DNA of 64,000 nucleotides from Heliopora coerulea (GCA_030142905.1 JASJOG010000093.1:620001-684000), one strand, 5' to 3'; shown: positions 21,501 to 33,876, counted from the first letter of the stretch. Numbers and translations are program-made. Notes: generated by a model from the sequence alone, not told the origin.

Positions 21501-24500
21501 ATGAGTGCACCAGATGCTGTTCCAACCCACATCCAAGCAAAACGGATTGATCTGGATTCTCCACGATGGGACCAAAGCACTTTTACTGGAAGATTCAAGC
21601 ACTTTGCCTCAATAACCAATATGTTCCTTAGTTTAAAGTCTGATCAAGAGCTCAATGAAGCCAAAGAGCTGCTCACTTTATACAGGTTTGCAACACGGCC
21701 AATTCAATCAAAAGGTTTTTAGACAACATGTATTGATTTGGAAAGTGTACTTTTTTCTTGAAGGCAAAAGAAAGAGCCCCCAGGAACAACAGAGCAGCAG
21801 ATCTGGGATGCTAAGACTCTTTATGAGTCAGCATTTCATCCAGATTCAGGAGAAAAGATGAACCTGTTTGGCCGAATGTCATTTCAGGTGCCAGGGGGAA
21901 CGCTTATCACAGGCATGTTGCTTCAGTTTTACAAGTAAGAAATAGTTTTTTTGTACCAGACAAATGTAAAAAAAAAAAATTTGCCTGTCACTATTTAGAA
22001 TTTCACAACTTCAACAGCACTGCATAACTACTTACAATTTCATGTACAGCTTTGAGATACAGTTTAGCAACTAATTTAACTGATTTAAAATCACTGAGCT
22101 TCTGTAATTGAATTAGCAATAATTTTGTTAGTATTTCATTAACAACTCAGTATTTCTCCATGAAAGTAATTTTGAGAGAAACCATCTGTACTGTTTTTGT
22201 TTTGCCATTTTAGAACAGTTCCTCAAATTGTTTTTTGGCAGTGGGTTAACCAGTCATTTAATGCTTTAGTAAATTATACAAACAGAAATGCCAAATCAAC
22301 AATAACTGGCAAGTAAGTTTACTCTAGTTGGTGACATTGACAGTGACTTCTTTTCTTTTACCCAGCTTCTAGTCCCAGGCTGTCCCAGGGTCGGCTGGTT
22401 GGATTCTAATCCTCCATTTGTTTCTATCTCTTGCCATATCCATAGTCAACTTCTTCACAGTTAAGTCCTCATTTATACAGTCCATCCATCTCTTCTTCGG
22501 TCATCCTCGTCCTCTGTTGCCCTTAATCTCCATCTCCACAATGCTCCTAACAGGCTCAGCTGCATCTTTCCTTCCAACGTGACCATACCATCCCAATCTT
22601 GCTTCCCTCACCTTCTCAATAATATCTATGACCCCACACCTTTTCCTGATCTCTTCATTCCTTATCTTGTCTTTCAGTGAAACCCCCAGAATTCTCCTCA
22701 ACATTCTCATCTCCATCCTTCTCAGCAGGTCGTCTTCTTTCTTGCGCATTGCCCAACATTCTGCCCCGTATAGCATTACTGGTCTCAGTACTGATTTATA
22801 AATCAGTGACACAGTTACTCATTATATTATACCATGTTCAATGATGTGTGTATAGAACATCAATTATTATAGAAATTTTGGCAGTTAGTGGTGGCTGAAA
22901 TTATGTGGAAATTTCTGACCTGATACCAAGGCTTGAATTAATAGGAAAATCTTACATGCACAGCATGCACCTAATTTTTTTAACTATGTGCACCACTAAT
23001 TATTTATGCGCACAAACACATACTAAAAAATTTTCAAAACACAATGTCACTTCTTTTCAATAATGATTTTTAGATTTTTAGTAAGTTTTCAAGTTAGACT
23101 TCTCAGAATGCAGGCTCACTTGATGGTTATGGTGAAAAGACAGGTGTAAGATTGGACAGTGGATTGGAATCGTTCATGATTGAATTATCAGCTAAATGTT
23201 ATTGATATGCTATTTGCTACAAACTACCAATACATCCCATATCCAATCATTACTCTGAAGCTAAGGTAATGATGCTGATTACAAAGTGCAGCCCATGCAG
23301 TCACCATGTGAAAATTTCTACATGCACACAGTGCATGTAAGTGACAAAAGTTATGTGCACATCTCAAATTATACGTGCATGTGTGCATGCGGTATTTGGA
23401 GCCTTGCTGATAGTGTTTATTACTTATAGGTTATAAAATGTGCATGCTTTCATAGCAATATGTATTCTATCTTTTCAAAGGCAAATTGGTGTGGCATATG
23501 TTTCCAGTACTTCTGCTGCAGTTGCTGTGTCTATAGGACTCAACTCTTTAGTAAAGGTATCATATTATTAAAGAATTAGGTCAATTATTGAACCTGATAA
23601 GCAGGCTCAATTATTCAGCAACAACTTATGATAGGCTCATAATCTGCTCTTTTCAACCTTTCATTATTTTAAAACTTGTCATGTATGTCATTTAATCTGA
23701 AATGTTTCTTTAGAAAAGTAAATCAAGCTGTTGGCTAGAAAAGACATAGCAACAGTAAGCCTTAAGATAGTGGTGAAAAATTAAAAACAAAAGTTGTCAA
23801 ATAGTTGTAATAAATTAAAACACTAGCAAACAATTTGTTTATGTAGTTTTCTTAACCATTGTTACTTATTTTTGTTTTCTTTAATTCAGCGTTCTCCGCC
23901 TTTAGTGGCTCGCTATGTTCCTTTTGCTGCTGTTGCAGCAGCAAATTGTGTTAATATTCCCTTGTCAAGGCAAAGGTTAGCTGGGAGGATTTATGTTCAC
24001 TACAAATTTGTTGTACACCATTCTCTTGCTCCTTGCAGTTCACATCTCATTCTTTATAGAAATTATTTTTAATATGGGATGCTCAAGAATAAAGTATAAC
24101 CCAGTAACATATCATTAAAAACCCCATGGCCCAAGTCAAAGACAATGAAACAAAAAAATGAAACTATCCTGTCTTGGCCCTGGTATAAGTCCCCACTGTG
24201 GCAGTTTAGATTGAAAAATATTTAGGTAAATCCTCACTAACTAAAAAATGTTCAGTTGTCAAAAAAGTCTCGAGAACATATTTGGAGGTGTACCTATATT
24301 GTTCCTTTGTGTCTTGAACCTGCACACATGAATTTTATCAAATTTTAAGAAGTTCTAAGAACTATTACCAGCCAACAATTTAAAGAAGTAGAGCAAGAAA
24401 CATACTCCAATGAATAACATCTTGTAAGCTCAGTATTTGAGCTATGGGACACAGATTAAACAAATCTCAGTAATGTTTCAACTTTATTTCAAAGTCATTG

Positions 24501-27500
24501 TCAAACCTAATGAGTTTTATTTCTGACCAATTAGGTTTGACAATGACTTTGAAATAAAGTCGAAATATTACTGTGATTTGTTTCATCTTGTCTGATAGCT
24601 CAAATATTGAGTTTACAAGATGGTATTCATTGGAGACTGTTTCATTGCTCTGCTTAATCAGTTCTAGTTCTTACAGTCTCAAGTTTACACTCCTTCTGAC
24701 TTACCATTCCTTTTCAGTGAATTAATTAATGGTATCAAGATCTTTGATGAGAATGGCAGGGAACTTGGTGTATCACAACGTGCTGCAGCTAAAGGAATTT
24801 CCCAAGTAGTTGCCTCTAGAATTACAATGGCTGCTCCAGCAATGTGTGAGTAGAAATTATATATATTTTATCTATCAGTCCATGAACTACTGTCTGTAAT
24901 TATTATTCTGGCAGACACTACAATGTTCTACTCATGGCTTATTCCTTGGCTTGCCTGGCATATTCCCTAGAAATATGTACAGAGAAAGAATTGTTATTAA
25001 GTAAACAAACCCCTTGTTGGGATTATGTATTTGAGTGAAGAACAAGGATACATTTTAGTGCTACTCCAAGTGAATGAGCCCATACTGGACAAGTAGAGAA
25101 AACTCTACTTGACCATGGCTGGGATTTGAACTGGTGACTTTTGGTTATACATCTGTTGATGCTGTTCATTGTGCTTATATTAGCCTATTGCACTGTTAAA
25201 AATAGTCTTATCGTTTGAGTAATGTTATTGCTATTATTATTGTCTTGGTTCTTACTGTTGTTATTACTAGTGTTATTGGTATTCCTATTACTATTCTTAC
25301 TCCTTTTATTATTGGGTTTTTTTATTGGTATTGCTATTGCTATTTATGTTATTATGGTTCATTGTTGTTATTGTTATTTTCAGCCAAGGGATGATTCTGA
25401 AACTAAATCTTAATGCAGCTTTTTCCTGATGAATTCCCTTGAGTTGTCTTGATAATCACTTACAGTATCAACCTATTCAATATTATATATCATGTTCCTC
25501 AAGATGATTGTTAAAACAAATATCTCAGTGTTTTTGATGGTTTTTTTCTAGTAATTATACCTATAATCATGGAAAGACTGGAAAGGTATCGGTGGATGAA
25601 GGTGATTGAATTTTTCTTCTAAAACTCATTAATAATTTATAAGGAAAACACAAAACAAATTAAGGTTTAATCAATGTCTGTGTACCATGGTACAGAATTG
25701 ATTAATAAAACATCAGTGTCTGTAAATGTGATACAGAACTCATTAATAAATCATCAGTGTCTGTATACGTGATACAGAACTGATTAATAAATCATCAGTA
25801 TACATCTTTAAATGTGATACAGAACCCACTTCTTGTACAAATTTGATCAACCAAAAATTGAGTGACTCCACATGTAAATCTTCTAGTCTGGTATTCAACT
25901 GTTCTATGTCACTTTTGTTTTCAAAAGTTAATGATGTTGGTTCATTGACTGCACTCGAATTTCCTCTGTTCGTCTCCCACTCTTCAAATATCTTTCGAAC
26001 CCATCGAGTCGAGTATCGTGTATTACACGGAATTACGCCTTCTAAACTCTGTCGTTCTTCTTCTTCACTTTTCACCGCCCTGAATCGACTCATTGCAAAA
26101 CACTAAATGTCTACACTCGAAGCAATACGAATACGCAGCAAAGCATATCGCATCTCAATCTGCAATAATAAACACCTTTGAAAGTCTATAACGTATGGCC
26201 AGTTTCAACGTCGTGCTTCTCATGTGCCGAACGCATTAAAAACAACAGATAATGAGTTGAAATGCCTCATTATCTATTGTTTTTAATGCGCACGCCATAT
26301 CAGAAGCGCGACGTCTGAAACTGGCCTAACTAACTTCAATTAACCCTGATAGTTTTTCATTGTTCATACCATCAACTCTGTACCACTAAGCGACTTACCA
26401 CAAAACATCAACTGACCCATAATTTACATACAGCTTCTCCAACATCTTTTACCACAGAATTAAACTTCCACTCGTGCTTTCTATATATTAAATTTCTCTA
26501 CTCCTGTCGTATAATTAAAGTCCATTTCTCGTTGTAAAATAACTTACCGAGACGTTTTAGAAGTAATTTACAAAATTCGTGGTCGTTCTGTATCGCGATA
26601 TACAGACACTCGACTTCGCCTCGTGTCTGTATACCCCGATACAGAACTCCAACTCATTTTGTAAATAGTACTTAAAATGTGTTTTTAGAAGAGCTAGCAC
26701 ACATTGGGGTTTTCATGAGTTGACAGGCAAATTTAAATGGAGGACTATAGGGTGATGAGACAAGGAGGGAGGAAGAGAGAGGGGAAGAGAGAGGAGGGAA
26801 GGGGGAGGGGGTAGAGAGAGAGGAGGAAATCCAATAAAGAGGGAAAGGAAGGTAAGGATAAGGGAAAGAGGGAGAGTGGGAGAAGGGGGAGAGGGAGAGG
26901 AGGAGAAAGGGAAGGGAGAGAGGGAGAAGAGGGGAAGGGAGATAGAAAGATTGAGAGGAAGGAAGGAAAGGAATAAAGGAGAAAAAGAAACATAAAGGAA
27001 AGAAGGAAAGAAGAAAAAATAGAAGAGGAAAAGAAGGGGAAAAGGTCATTTATAATTCGATGTAAGTAACTAGGATCACTCATACTTCCGGATTTTTCGT
27101 CCCTGTGATACCGACAAAAAGTACGCGAAGTTTTCTTACCTTAAATCACATAGGCAATTTGCCACTGCCACCGAACTCTACCCCTATACTTAACTTGTTC
27201 CTGAACTTTCCTCTTTAGCGAATAAAAGCTTTTCATGCGCCGATCCAGATGATTTTATGCGGAATTAGGTATGTTGAATTCTAATTGTAGATTTTTTAAT
27301 TCTACGGAATGAAAAACAAAAAAGCAAAAATCCATCACTTACGACTCTTTTCTTTTAGTTTATTTTTTATGGTTCCTGCGGGATGTTCAGTATTTCCACA
27401 AAAATGGTGAGTAGAGTATTGTAGAAGTGCTATTGAAGAAAACCGAATAATAACTGTGTAATTTGCATTCATAAAACCCCAACGTTCCACGGGCGAACAT

Positions 27501-28483
27501 TTTGGAGGCCCTTAAAGGGAAATAAGAATTTGGTGTTGATTGACTCTCCAGCACAAATTTAGAGAGAACTCTGGGTTATGCCGCGCTGTTGCATAGTATA
27601 CGCATTAGAAAGTCTTGGATTGGTTATGGATACGTTTACTGTACGACATATTGTCAAGAGGTTCTTTTGGCAATGATTACAATGAGGTTTGCCGGTCTCA
27701 AATCATAACCGATTGGAAAAAGAGAGTCGCTGCGGTATTTTTACAGACGAACATTATCAATATTCCTACCATCTTTTGAATATTGACATTTCACGTCTGA
27801 CGCGGACAACTGGCATATCGAAGAAGTTATACATTCGCAGCAGGGTTTTTTTTCATGTCATGCAGCTCCATCGTATGAATTTTAACATTCTAATGTCTTG
27901 CACGGACCACTGGCGGAACCAAGGAGTTACATAAAGCCATCTCGGATCCATAAGCAACGTGTTTCGTGGCTCTCCGAAAGTTTGCAGCTCGTCTTTTTTG
28001 TCCATAAGACCGTTCGTATATCCACATGCGAACGAAAATCAATAAATGACACCAGCGTATCTTAACAACGTAATCTTAATTTCGTAGAATTTATCCACCC
28101 GATGATTGACGAACCATTCTTTCCAAACTTTCCCGTGCAGAGTTTGAACCTTACATACTTAACGTTAATTTTAACACCTTAACTCCAAAAAACAACTTGT
28201 CGAGTTTAAAAACTTTGTTTTGGCAAACGCCAGACGATTTTATTCCGCAGTGGGGAACTTCAGCCGGAGTCTTTACGAATACGTCTTGATAATTTTCGTT
28301 CATTGCCCGACTGGTTAACGCCTTTCGTGAGGTCTAAACCGGGATGACTTACTCATACGAAATGCATCCCTTTCTCGTTTAAGTTCTATGAAAGTAGAAC
28401 ATCTAGAACCACATCTACAGGAAAAAATACGGCAATCTGAAGGACCACATGTTCAAAAAGTGTACTTTAACAAAGGACTGTGA
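21501..28483 (+). CDS. SFXN2: Sideroflexin-2-like mitochondrial amino-acid carrier
   Basis: Ten coding exons: 21501-21685, 21764-21934, 22214-22312, 23481-23556, 23890-23975, 24718-24845, 25552-25601, 27219-27268, 27359-27406 and 28384-28483. All are GT-AG and in phase, 330 aa (human SFXN2 322). Sideroflexins are multi-pass mitochondrial inner-membrane proteins; SFXN1 carries serine and SFXN2 is linked to iron and heme. SPRWDQSTF starts the domain, then [13 protein letters not shown] (HPDxGEK motif, residues 87-93), [52 protein letters not shown] and the family's C-terminus VYFNKGL. Four hydrophobic segments are visible. RMSFQVPGG and the MERLE segment favour SFXN2 over SFXN1/3. A TTTAG acceptor 8 bp before the ATG implies a non-coding upstream exon. 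Introns hold a retrotransposon fragment, two hairpins and a Crypton-like piece. Confidence 0.95.
22375..22812 (-). mobile_element. Dead non-LTR retrotransposon fragment (ORF2 C-terminus) in SFXN2 intron 3
   Basis: The minus-strand frame gives the hallmark end of LINE-type ORF2: [36 protein letters not shown] and [11 protein letters not shown]. It then continues as GNRGRG, an in-frame [16 protein letters not shown]. The TGA replaces what is usually Arg, consistent with decay of a CGA codon. Nothing upstream of this C-terminal part is visible, fitting a 5'-truncated insertion antisense to SFXN2. Confidence 0.85.
24345..24682. mobile_element. Long hairpin (fold-back MITE) in SFXN2 intron 5
   Basis: Two arms of roughly 150 bp mirror each other around a short spacer near 24515. 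Inner match: TTTATTTCAAAGTCATTG and its complement. Outer match: CTCCAATGAATAACATCTTG against CAAGATGGTATTCATTGGAG. Arms continue outward with decreasing identity to AGAGC/GCTCT and beyond. There is no coding capacity, and the element ends 35 bp before exon 6. Confidence 0.8.
25219..25380. repeat. Degenerate ATT/GTT simple repeat
   Basis: Imperfect TTATTG, CTATT and GTTATT units in SFXN2 intron 6. The Leu-rich open frame across it is a translation of the repeat. Confidence 0.75.
25691..25830. repeat. About 41-bp tandem repeat, 3.5 units
   Basis: TACAGAAYTSATTAATAAA recurs at 25691, 25732 and 25773 (spacing 41 bp), then partially at 25818. Each unit carries CATCAGTGTCTGTA. The GATACAGAACT word also occurs near 26635, right of the Crypton-like fragment, so the array may belong to that element. 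Confidence 0.75.
25840..26093 (-). mobile_element. Crypton/DUF3504-like fragment (N-terminal part only)
   Basis: The minus-strand frame starts [14 protein letters not shown] and continues [16 protein letters not shown] and [20 protein letters not shown]. This resembles the N-terminal region of the Crypton-related (DUF3504, tyrosine-recombinase-derived) proteins common in cnidarian genomes. The conserved phrase is an opening MSRF, a NTKK..TxWxxxxFxxW stretch and a LNxWLxKFVxEV stretch. The frame then runs into the tandem repeat, and no recombinase domain follows. Family assignment is from memory and moderate. Confidence 0.5.
26197..26326. mobile_element. 130-bp hairpin MITE
   Basis: Starts GGCCAGTTTCAACGTCG and ends with the mirrored CGACGTCTGAAACTGGCC. 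The inner CGCATTAAAAACAA and TTGTTTTTAATGCG also mirror, with a short loop near 26262. The ends resemble short PIF/Harbinger-type MITEs, but no clean target duplication was found. Confidence 0.75.
26595..26650. repeat. Inverted GTTCTGTATC / GATACAGAAC pair
   Basis: A short palindrome with inner CAGACACTCG and CGTGTCTGTA. It repeats the word found in the 25691-25830 array and may mark the right end of the Crypton-like element. Confidence 0.5.
26745..27045. repeat. 300-bp almost pure purine tract
   Basis: G/A only with few interruptions on the plus strand, inside SFXN2 intron 7, so the SFXN2 pre-mRNA carries the purine strand. The minus-strand frames at 26672-27083 are Ser/Pro/Leu translations of it. 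Confidence 0.9.
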
Positions 28484-29303
28484 ACCTCGGCAAATACGCG
28501 AATTGTAAAAGAATATTTGATCGAAGAAAATGCTCTGGAACACCAACAAACATAATCTGGAAGTTCAAGGCGTTGATTGGGCAAAGTGTTGGAACCTTAT
28601 CCTAAATTTGCTTTTGCTGAAGTTGAAAACGGACAATGAATCGTGAAGTGGATGTTTTGCTTGGAAGCTGGCTGTCCTTTTTTCAAGACATCTACGACCC
28701 AATTTTTATTTTTTTATCTTGGCACACGGGAGTGACACTGTGGTGAGTTTCTCGAAGTATAGTGAATGCAGATAGGAGAAATACCAATCAGTATCACTGT
28801 GATTATGATTTAACTCTCTGCGGTCCGTACCCGACTTTTTAATTTTACTCTGCCTAACGTCAGACGATTTTGTTTGCCAAGGGGAGAAAGGGTTAAAGAA
28901 GCTGTGTTCAAGATGGATGCCATATCACGACAAGTTTTGCTGATCTTACTGGTCATCAAATCATGAAGTGTCAGTCTGCGGAAAGCAGCCAAACTTAGTT
29001 CCCTGTGTAAAACTTTCCACGAGATTATTTCGTGTTATGTGAGGTGTACTAATGTTTATTCCAAGATCAAGATTTCAGCCTGGTTCCTTGCTTACCGCAA
29101 TCTTAATTCCACTTTTTCTTTTATCGCTCATTTTCCTTCTAAATTCTTAAACTTCAAGATTAAATATTGTTGATTCAACTATCAACTCACCGAATTACTC
29201 GGATTTTCCGACTTTTGGCGAGGTAATGTTTTGTCACTTGCACGCGAGAAACTATACATACGCGAGTTTTGCCGCACTCTTTCCACGAGGCAGTTTCTCG
29301 AAC

Positions 29304-29957
29304 TCATAGTTGTGTCGTCTGTGCAAGAAGAAAGTCTTTAATTTTGTCTAATGTGGATCTCTTTCGGTGTCGAATTAAGTTTATTCCTTGCACCTTCAAT
29401 ACGTTTGATGTCAGGTGACGGTCATTACTGGGTTTAGCTGAATACCCAGTGGGTTTAAATTTGATTAAATCCTTGAAGAATGTGTTCAGATGAACGTAAA
29501 ACTTGACCAAAGTGTAATCCTAGTCTTTATACTTTAATCGCAATGAATGTAGTACAGGATCTTTCATATGTTTGGGTAGATCGTCTCTAGGCCCTTGTAT
29601 TTGAAAATTGCAGGTTGAGTGTTTCTGCCTTGAACAGACTTTCCTATGCGGAATAACGCCCCCGATAACAGTACTGGGATAAGAAAGGTGGCAAACTGAA
29701 GTCAAACGTATCGCAGATCATAACGACCCGTCACAATACGAAATACCCAGGTTACAAATAGAATTCCATTCGGTCGATTTTTGAGTCCCAAAAAGTTGAC
29801 CCATACCCAGTTGAAGCAATGATCTAAATAAGAGCATATGAGAAGGCAGGCCGAGATTGAAGGGAGCGAAATAACACATATCCAAGGTCTCCCCGCAACT
29901 TAAAAGGGCACCCTTTGTAATGTACATGGAGGTGTACTTCATCCACATCAAGAGCAC
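29304..29957 (-). pseudogene. Possible decayed coding region, unknown family
   Basis: Three consecutive open stretches (29957-29718, 29705-29520, 29510-29304) lie in the same minus-strand frame. They are separated only by one TGA and one TAG, so about 215 codons carry just two stops. The translation has ordinary amino-acid composition (for example DDLPKHMKDPVLHSLRLKYKD without low complexity) but matches nothing I know. A second open frame overlaps its start (about 30000-29835). It could be a decayed gene or retroelement, or chance. Confidence 0.25.
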
Positions 29958-31179
29958 TTAATGATCCATGAACATACAAGACCCTCTGTAGTACTGTGGA
30001 GTGTTAGTTTGCCACTACTTTCAATTCTTTTTGTGACGACAACGCTCTAAGGAAGGAATATTCTTTTGCCAAGTTTACTCGCTGTCAACCAAAAATTCTC
30101 TGAGCCTTCCACGCGATGTTGGTTTGCCTGACATGTGCACCATACTTTTTTAGATTATACTCATGGGGTCAAATCGTACATTCATCCCAGTTTCTTAGTT
30201 TGCACCACTGCCAGTTGATCGTAGGCGGAAACAGTGGTAGGATGTCTACATATCTCGTTGAGGGCGGCGAATGTTAGGAAGCCTTTTGCGTTCGCAAGCC
30301 CTCGGCAGGGCTTAGCGGCCCACCACGAATTTACCGTAACTTTTTTGGGTCATAGTGGCACTTCGGCTTTTTCGCGAACTGGTTTAGCGGGCCGCGACTC
30401 CTAAGTTGTCTGGAAGGAGAGGTGATATCAGCAAAGCTCCAGTGATGTGCCACCCGAAGTCTAAATACGAGAATGAGATACCTTGATAAAATTGTCTAGT
30501 AATACATATTGATATATACAATGTACCATCGCTATTCATTGTCTCTTCAGTCTGCATATAAGTCAGCGAATTATGAGAAATTCATTTGGTAAAGTGTAGT
30601 TTGCGTGTAATTATTTAAATAATTACATCCATTGCGATTACCTATGAGTCTGGGCTATCACGATCTTGCATCAAAACTGATTTTAATCGAACCATCTTTT
30701 ACCGTGGGATTGTGCTAACGTTTGTCTTAATCACATAATCTTTCTAGCTATCCCCTTTCTGAATACTCTAGTCTAGACATCACTGTTATTCCAGAACCAT
30801 GACTAAAGCAATGTACGCTTTATAGACTCAAGTAGATACTACCCTTTATACACGCTTGAGCTATATTGTACCCTAACCTGTATAATGTAAGCAATGTGCT
30901 GCACTGGGAACAATATTCTCGATACGGCAGTTCCGGTTTACGCTTGGTAAATCGGTGCTGTTTCCACAATAATGAAGGAACAAGGTTGAACAGGCCATGT
31001 TAGAACCGCGTCAAACATGACTGTTGTGTGAACGCAGCTTTTTTCTTATTCCAACAAACGTGAACAGTGATTAATTCTTTGTTTGTTTGCGTGGTCGACT
31101 GGTCGAAAGCTTACATGGTAACACACATGGTGTAAACCACCCAAAGTGCAAACTACGTGATCAATGTTGTTTACTCATC

Positions 31180-31640
31180 GGTGATGAACAATATTGCTGG
31201 AACAATGATGAACAATACCGTTCAACCGTCGCAACCATTAAAAACAGTAAATCAAACTTGTTAGACTACGATAACCGCGTTATAACAGCGCTGGTGAACA
31301 ATCAATGCTGTAACTTCTTGTGATGGTTTACTCGTCTACACACTTACAAACGCTAAGGTTGTTCACGATTGTCAAAAGGCGTAAACAAAGTTTTGCCACC
31401 CCCCGTTGACGACAATCTACTGCACCCCATGAACAATGCCAACAATGTTGTTTATCCATGATAACAATGTTTTTCACCCAACTGTTCCGCTGTCAGCTCT
31501 ACAACAACTTGTTCAAATAGTCGAGGAACCATGTTTACGATAGTGAACATTGTTATTCTTTTAATGCAATTTCTCCGTCAGTTACAGCGGCCGCGAACAG
31601 AAAGAATTTTGAACAATATTGTTGGCTCGAAAATGTTGTT
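31180..31640. repeat. AACAATGTTGTT-rich degenerate repeat region
   Basis: The words CAATGTTGTT and GAACAATATTG recur at least six times in both orientations, making many small hairpins. It may be remains of one or more fold-back elements. Confidence 0.45.
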
Positions 31641-32725
31641 TGGCCTTGAGGGCAATGTCGTTACAGCATATTGCTCAGCCAAAAATGCTTGAAAATTTTC
31701 TACAAGATTTTTGCGAGTGTATCTAGAGGAGTCGACTTGATGTATGCAGCGTGGTGTCCGTGTGGTTTACCACGTTGCGGAGTGTTTCATACTGTTGCTC
31801 CTAGCCTTGCATCTGTACATTACATCTGTTCTCATATATTTACATTTCGTCGAGTAAAGCCTATATACTGTCAATTATTATTGCAGACACTTTGTGGAAA
31901 TATTTTACGATTAGGGGAAAGTTATACAAAATAAAAAAATACAATTTTGCGTGGCTCAAATTGACAAATTACACTCCATGCGATGTAGACATTCGTCCGA
32001 ACTCAGTAACTTCGCGATGCTTAATTTTTATAGTGAGTCCTACGTTGTAGACTTACCACACAATTACAAGAGAAACTGAATCATATCGCAGCCTAAGGTG
32101 TTGTTATTAGTGTTGGATAGAGTTACTGTGTTGTTTTGATCAACGCTTTGACGTAAATTCTAAACATGTTGTGAACATATCAATGAAACCACTACAAAGA
32201 CGTCCATACGTGCACGACTCTGCTCTTTCAAATTATATTTATTGCGATTTGATGAAAAGAAAGTTACCCTGTTCACTATTTTTGGATGCGAAACAAAGCT
32301 CGTGCATTTCCTGTTGCAAAAAGATATGTTCAGGATTAGAACTGGTTTTGTGACCGGGAAATATCCATATATGGTTCATTGCAATAGAGAATTCAATATA
32401 CAGAAAATACGTGCGTTTTTATCTAAGGTTATTTGCGATTCATTTAGTGCTTCTGGTCTCCAGGAGACATTGGCAAGACTTCTTCAAACCTCTTTGCAGG
32501 TTTAGATATGATTCTACATTTCTAATCATATTTCAAAATTCATTTATCAAGGTTTCATGAAAGTGAAAGTTTATCCTGCGTGGTTTTTTTAAGTAAAACG
32601 TCATCCTTGTTAATCACTGCTTGGAGAGGATGTCTGGGAATTACCTTAGGCGGCAAAATTGGCAGCTTCACGTTTCAACATCAGTGTGAAACTACGACAC
32701 AGAAAAGTACTCTGGGCATTGTCTG

Positions 32726-32812
32726 TCAGCTTTCTTTTTTCTTTCTTTTCCTTCTTTCTTTTCCTTCTTTCTTTTCTTTCTTTCTTTTCTTTCTTTTCTT
32801 TCTTTTTTTTTG
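32726..32812. repeat. TTTC/CTTT microsatellite
   Basis: Imperfect CTTT tetranucleotide run. It creates the Phe/Ser-rich open frames at 32580-32888. Confidence 0.9.
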
Positions 32813-33808
32813 TCACCGGTCACCTTTCTCTCTCTGTTTCTTTTGTGCTAGTGGAGTAGTGGCGTGGCAAACCGTAAAACTACTTTGAGGAATAATTTTT
32901 TCATCGTGTTTTTCCATATATTGGCTTTTGGCTCCTAATGTACTGACGTCATTCGCTATAAACACAAACTTTGTACTCTTTCAGCATTTGTCTGGTGATG
33001 TCATTCACTACAACTGTTGACAGGTTTCGCTTTGTAATGAAATTCGTTTATATATATCCGTGGGAACGGTTGTCATCTACATTAAACTAAGCCAGTAGCT
33101 TTGACTTTGTTGGCAAATTCTCTGATTACATTACAGTCCCAAATTTTAAAGTTATAAAAATTGTTTACGTCGGATATGCGTAAGTTCGCATGCGGTGGTT
33201 ATGTGAGCCATATGGTCGCCCTTAATTGTTGTACATTAATTAATATTTCATTGGTGTTTTGGAACGCCTACGAAGATCTCTTGTGGTGACTTGATGTCAT
33301 TCAAAATAAACACTTTCCTTCAACTGTAGCGGAGCAGAATCAGTATTTTTCCACAATTATTTGACTGGAGGTAACTTAATGGAGCTATACCAAGTGTTTA
33401 TTACTTAAAAGTACTTTGCAGCTTGGCAAATACGTAAGAGCCTCTTTGTTTGAATGGATGTGAAACAATGTCGCTGATGTTTGGCTTGGCTTACTTGTAA
33501 GAGCCTTTCTGTAGATTGTGACATATGCAACGTACAATATATTTCTTACGAATGACTTCTTGCATTTCCGAATGCTTTGAGAGAAATCACACGGAAGCGA
33601 TATCGCCATGAGAAGGATTCATTGTGATGATTATGCCACGAAAACACTTTCTTAACCTTGCGTATTTGTGAGAAACGTTATGTAGACTTCCTAACAACAG
33701 TGATCTTTTATCTAAAGTAATTGGGCTCATTCAGTTGCACTAGGGGGTCGAGGTCATATTGGCATAACTCCAAGCTATCCGTGGGTTCTTTTAAACACGG
33801 AGCGACGC

Positions 33809-33876
33809 TATAAAACGGTAAGCTCCTCCCACATTTCTGGCTTCGTAAGACGGTTGCATGTTTCAAAATGGCGGAC
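33809..33876 (+). promoter_or_regulatory. Possible promoter of the orphan gene
   Basis: TATAAAA at 33809 is followed 56 bp later by AAAATGGCGGAC, a YY1-like word often found just after animal transcription starts. That ATG opens an eight-codon frame (MADTLKCD), which could act as an upstream ORF. The gene's ATG is 375 bp downstream. The assignment is inferred. Confidence 0.35.

Larger units (their letters stand above)
28484..33800. other. Intergenic region, 5.3 kb
   Basis: The region after SFXN2 holds its 3' UTR, a minisatellite remnant near 28850, a possible pseudogene at 29304-29957, an AACAATGTTGTT-rich stretch and a TTTC microsatellite. Open frames at 31087, 31671, 32171 and 33385 show no family resemblance or conserved motif. 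Confidence 0.5.

Noticed and set aside
32580..32888. Phe/Ser-rich 102-codon frame
   Set aside because: It is a translation of the TTTC microsatellite.
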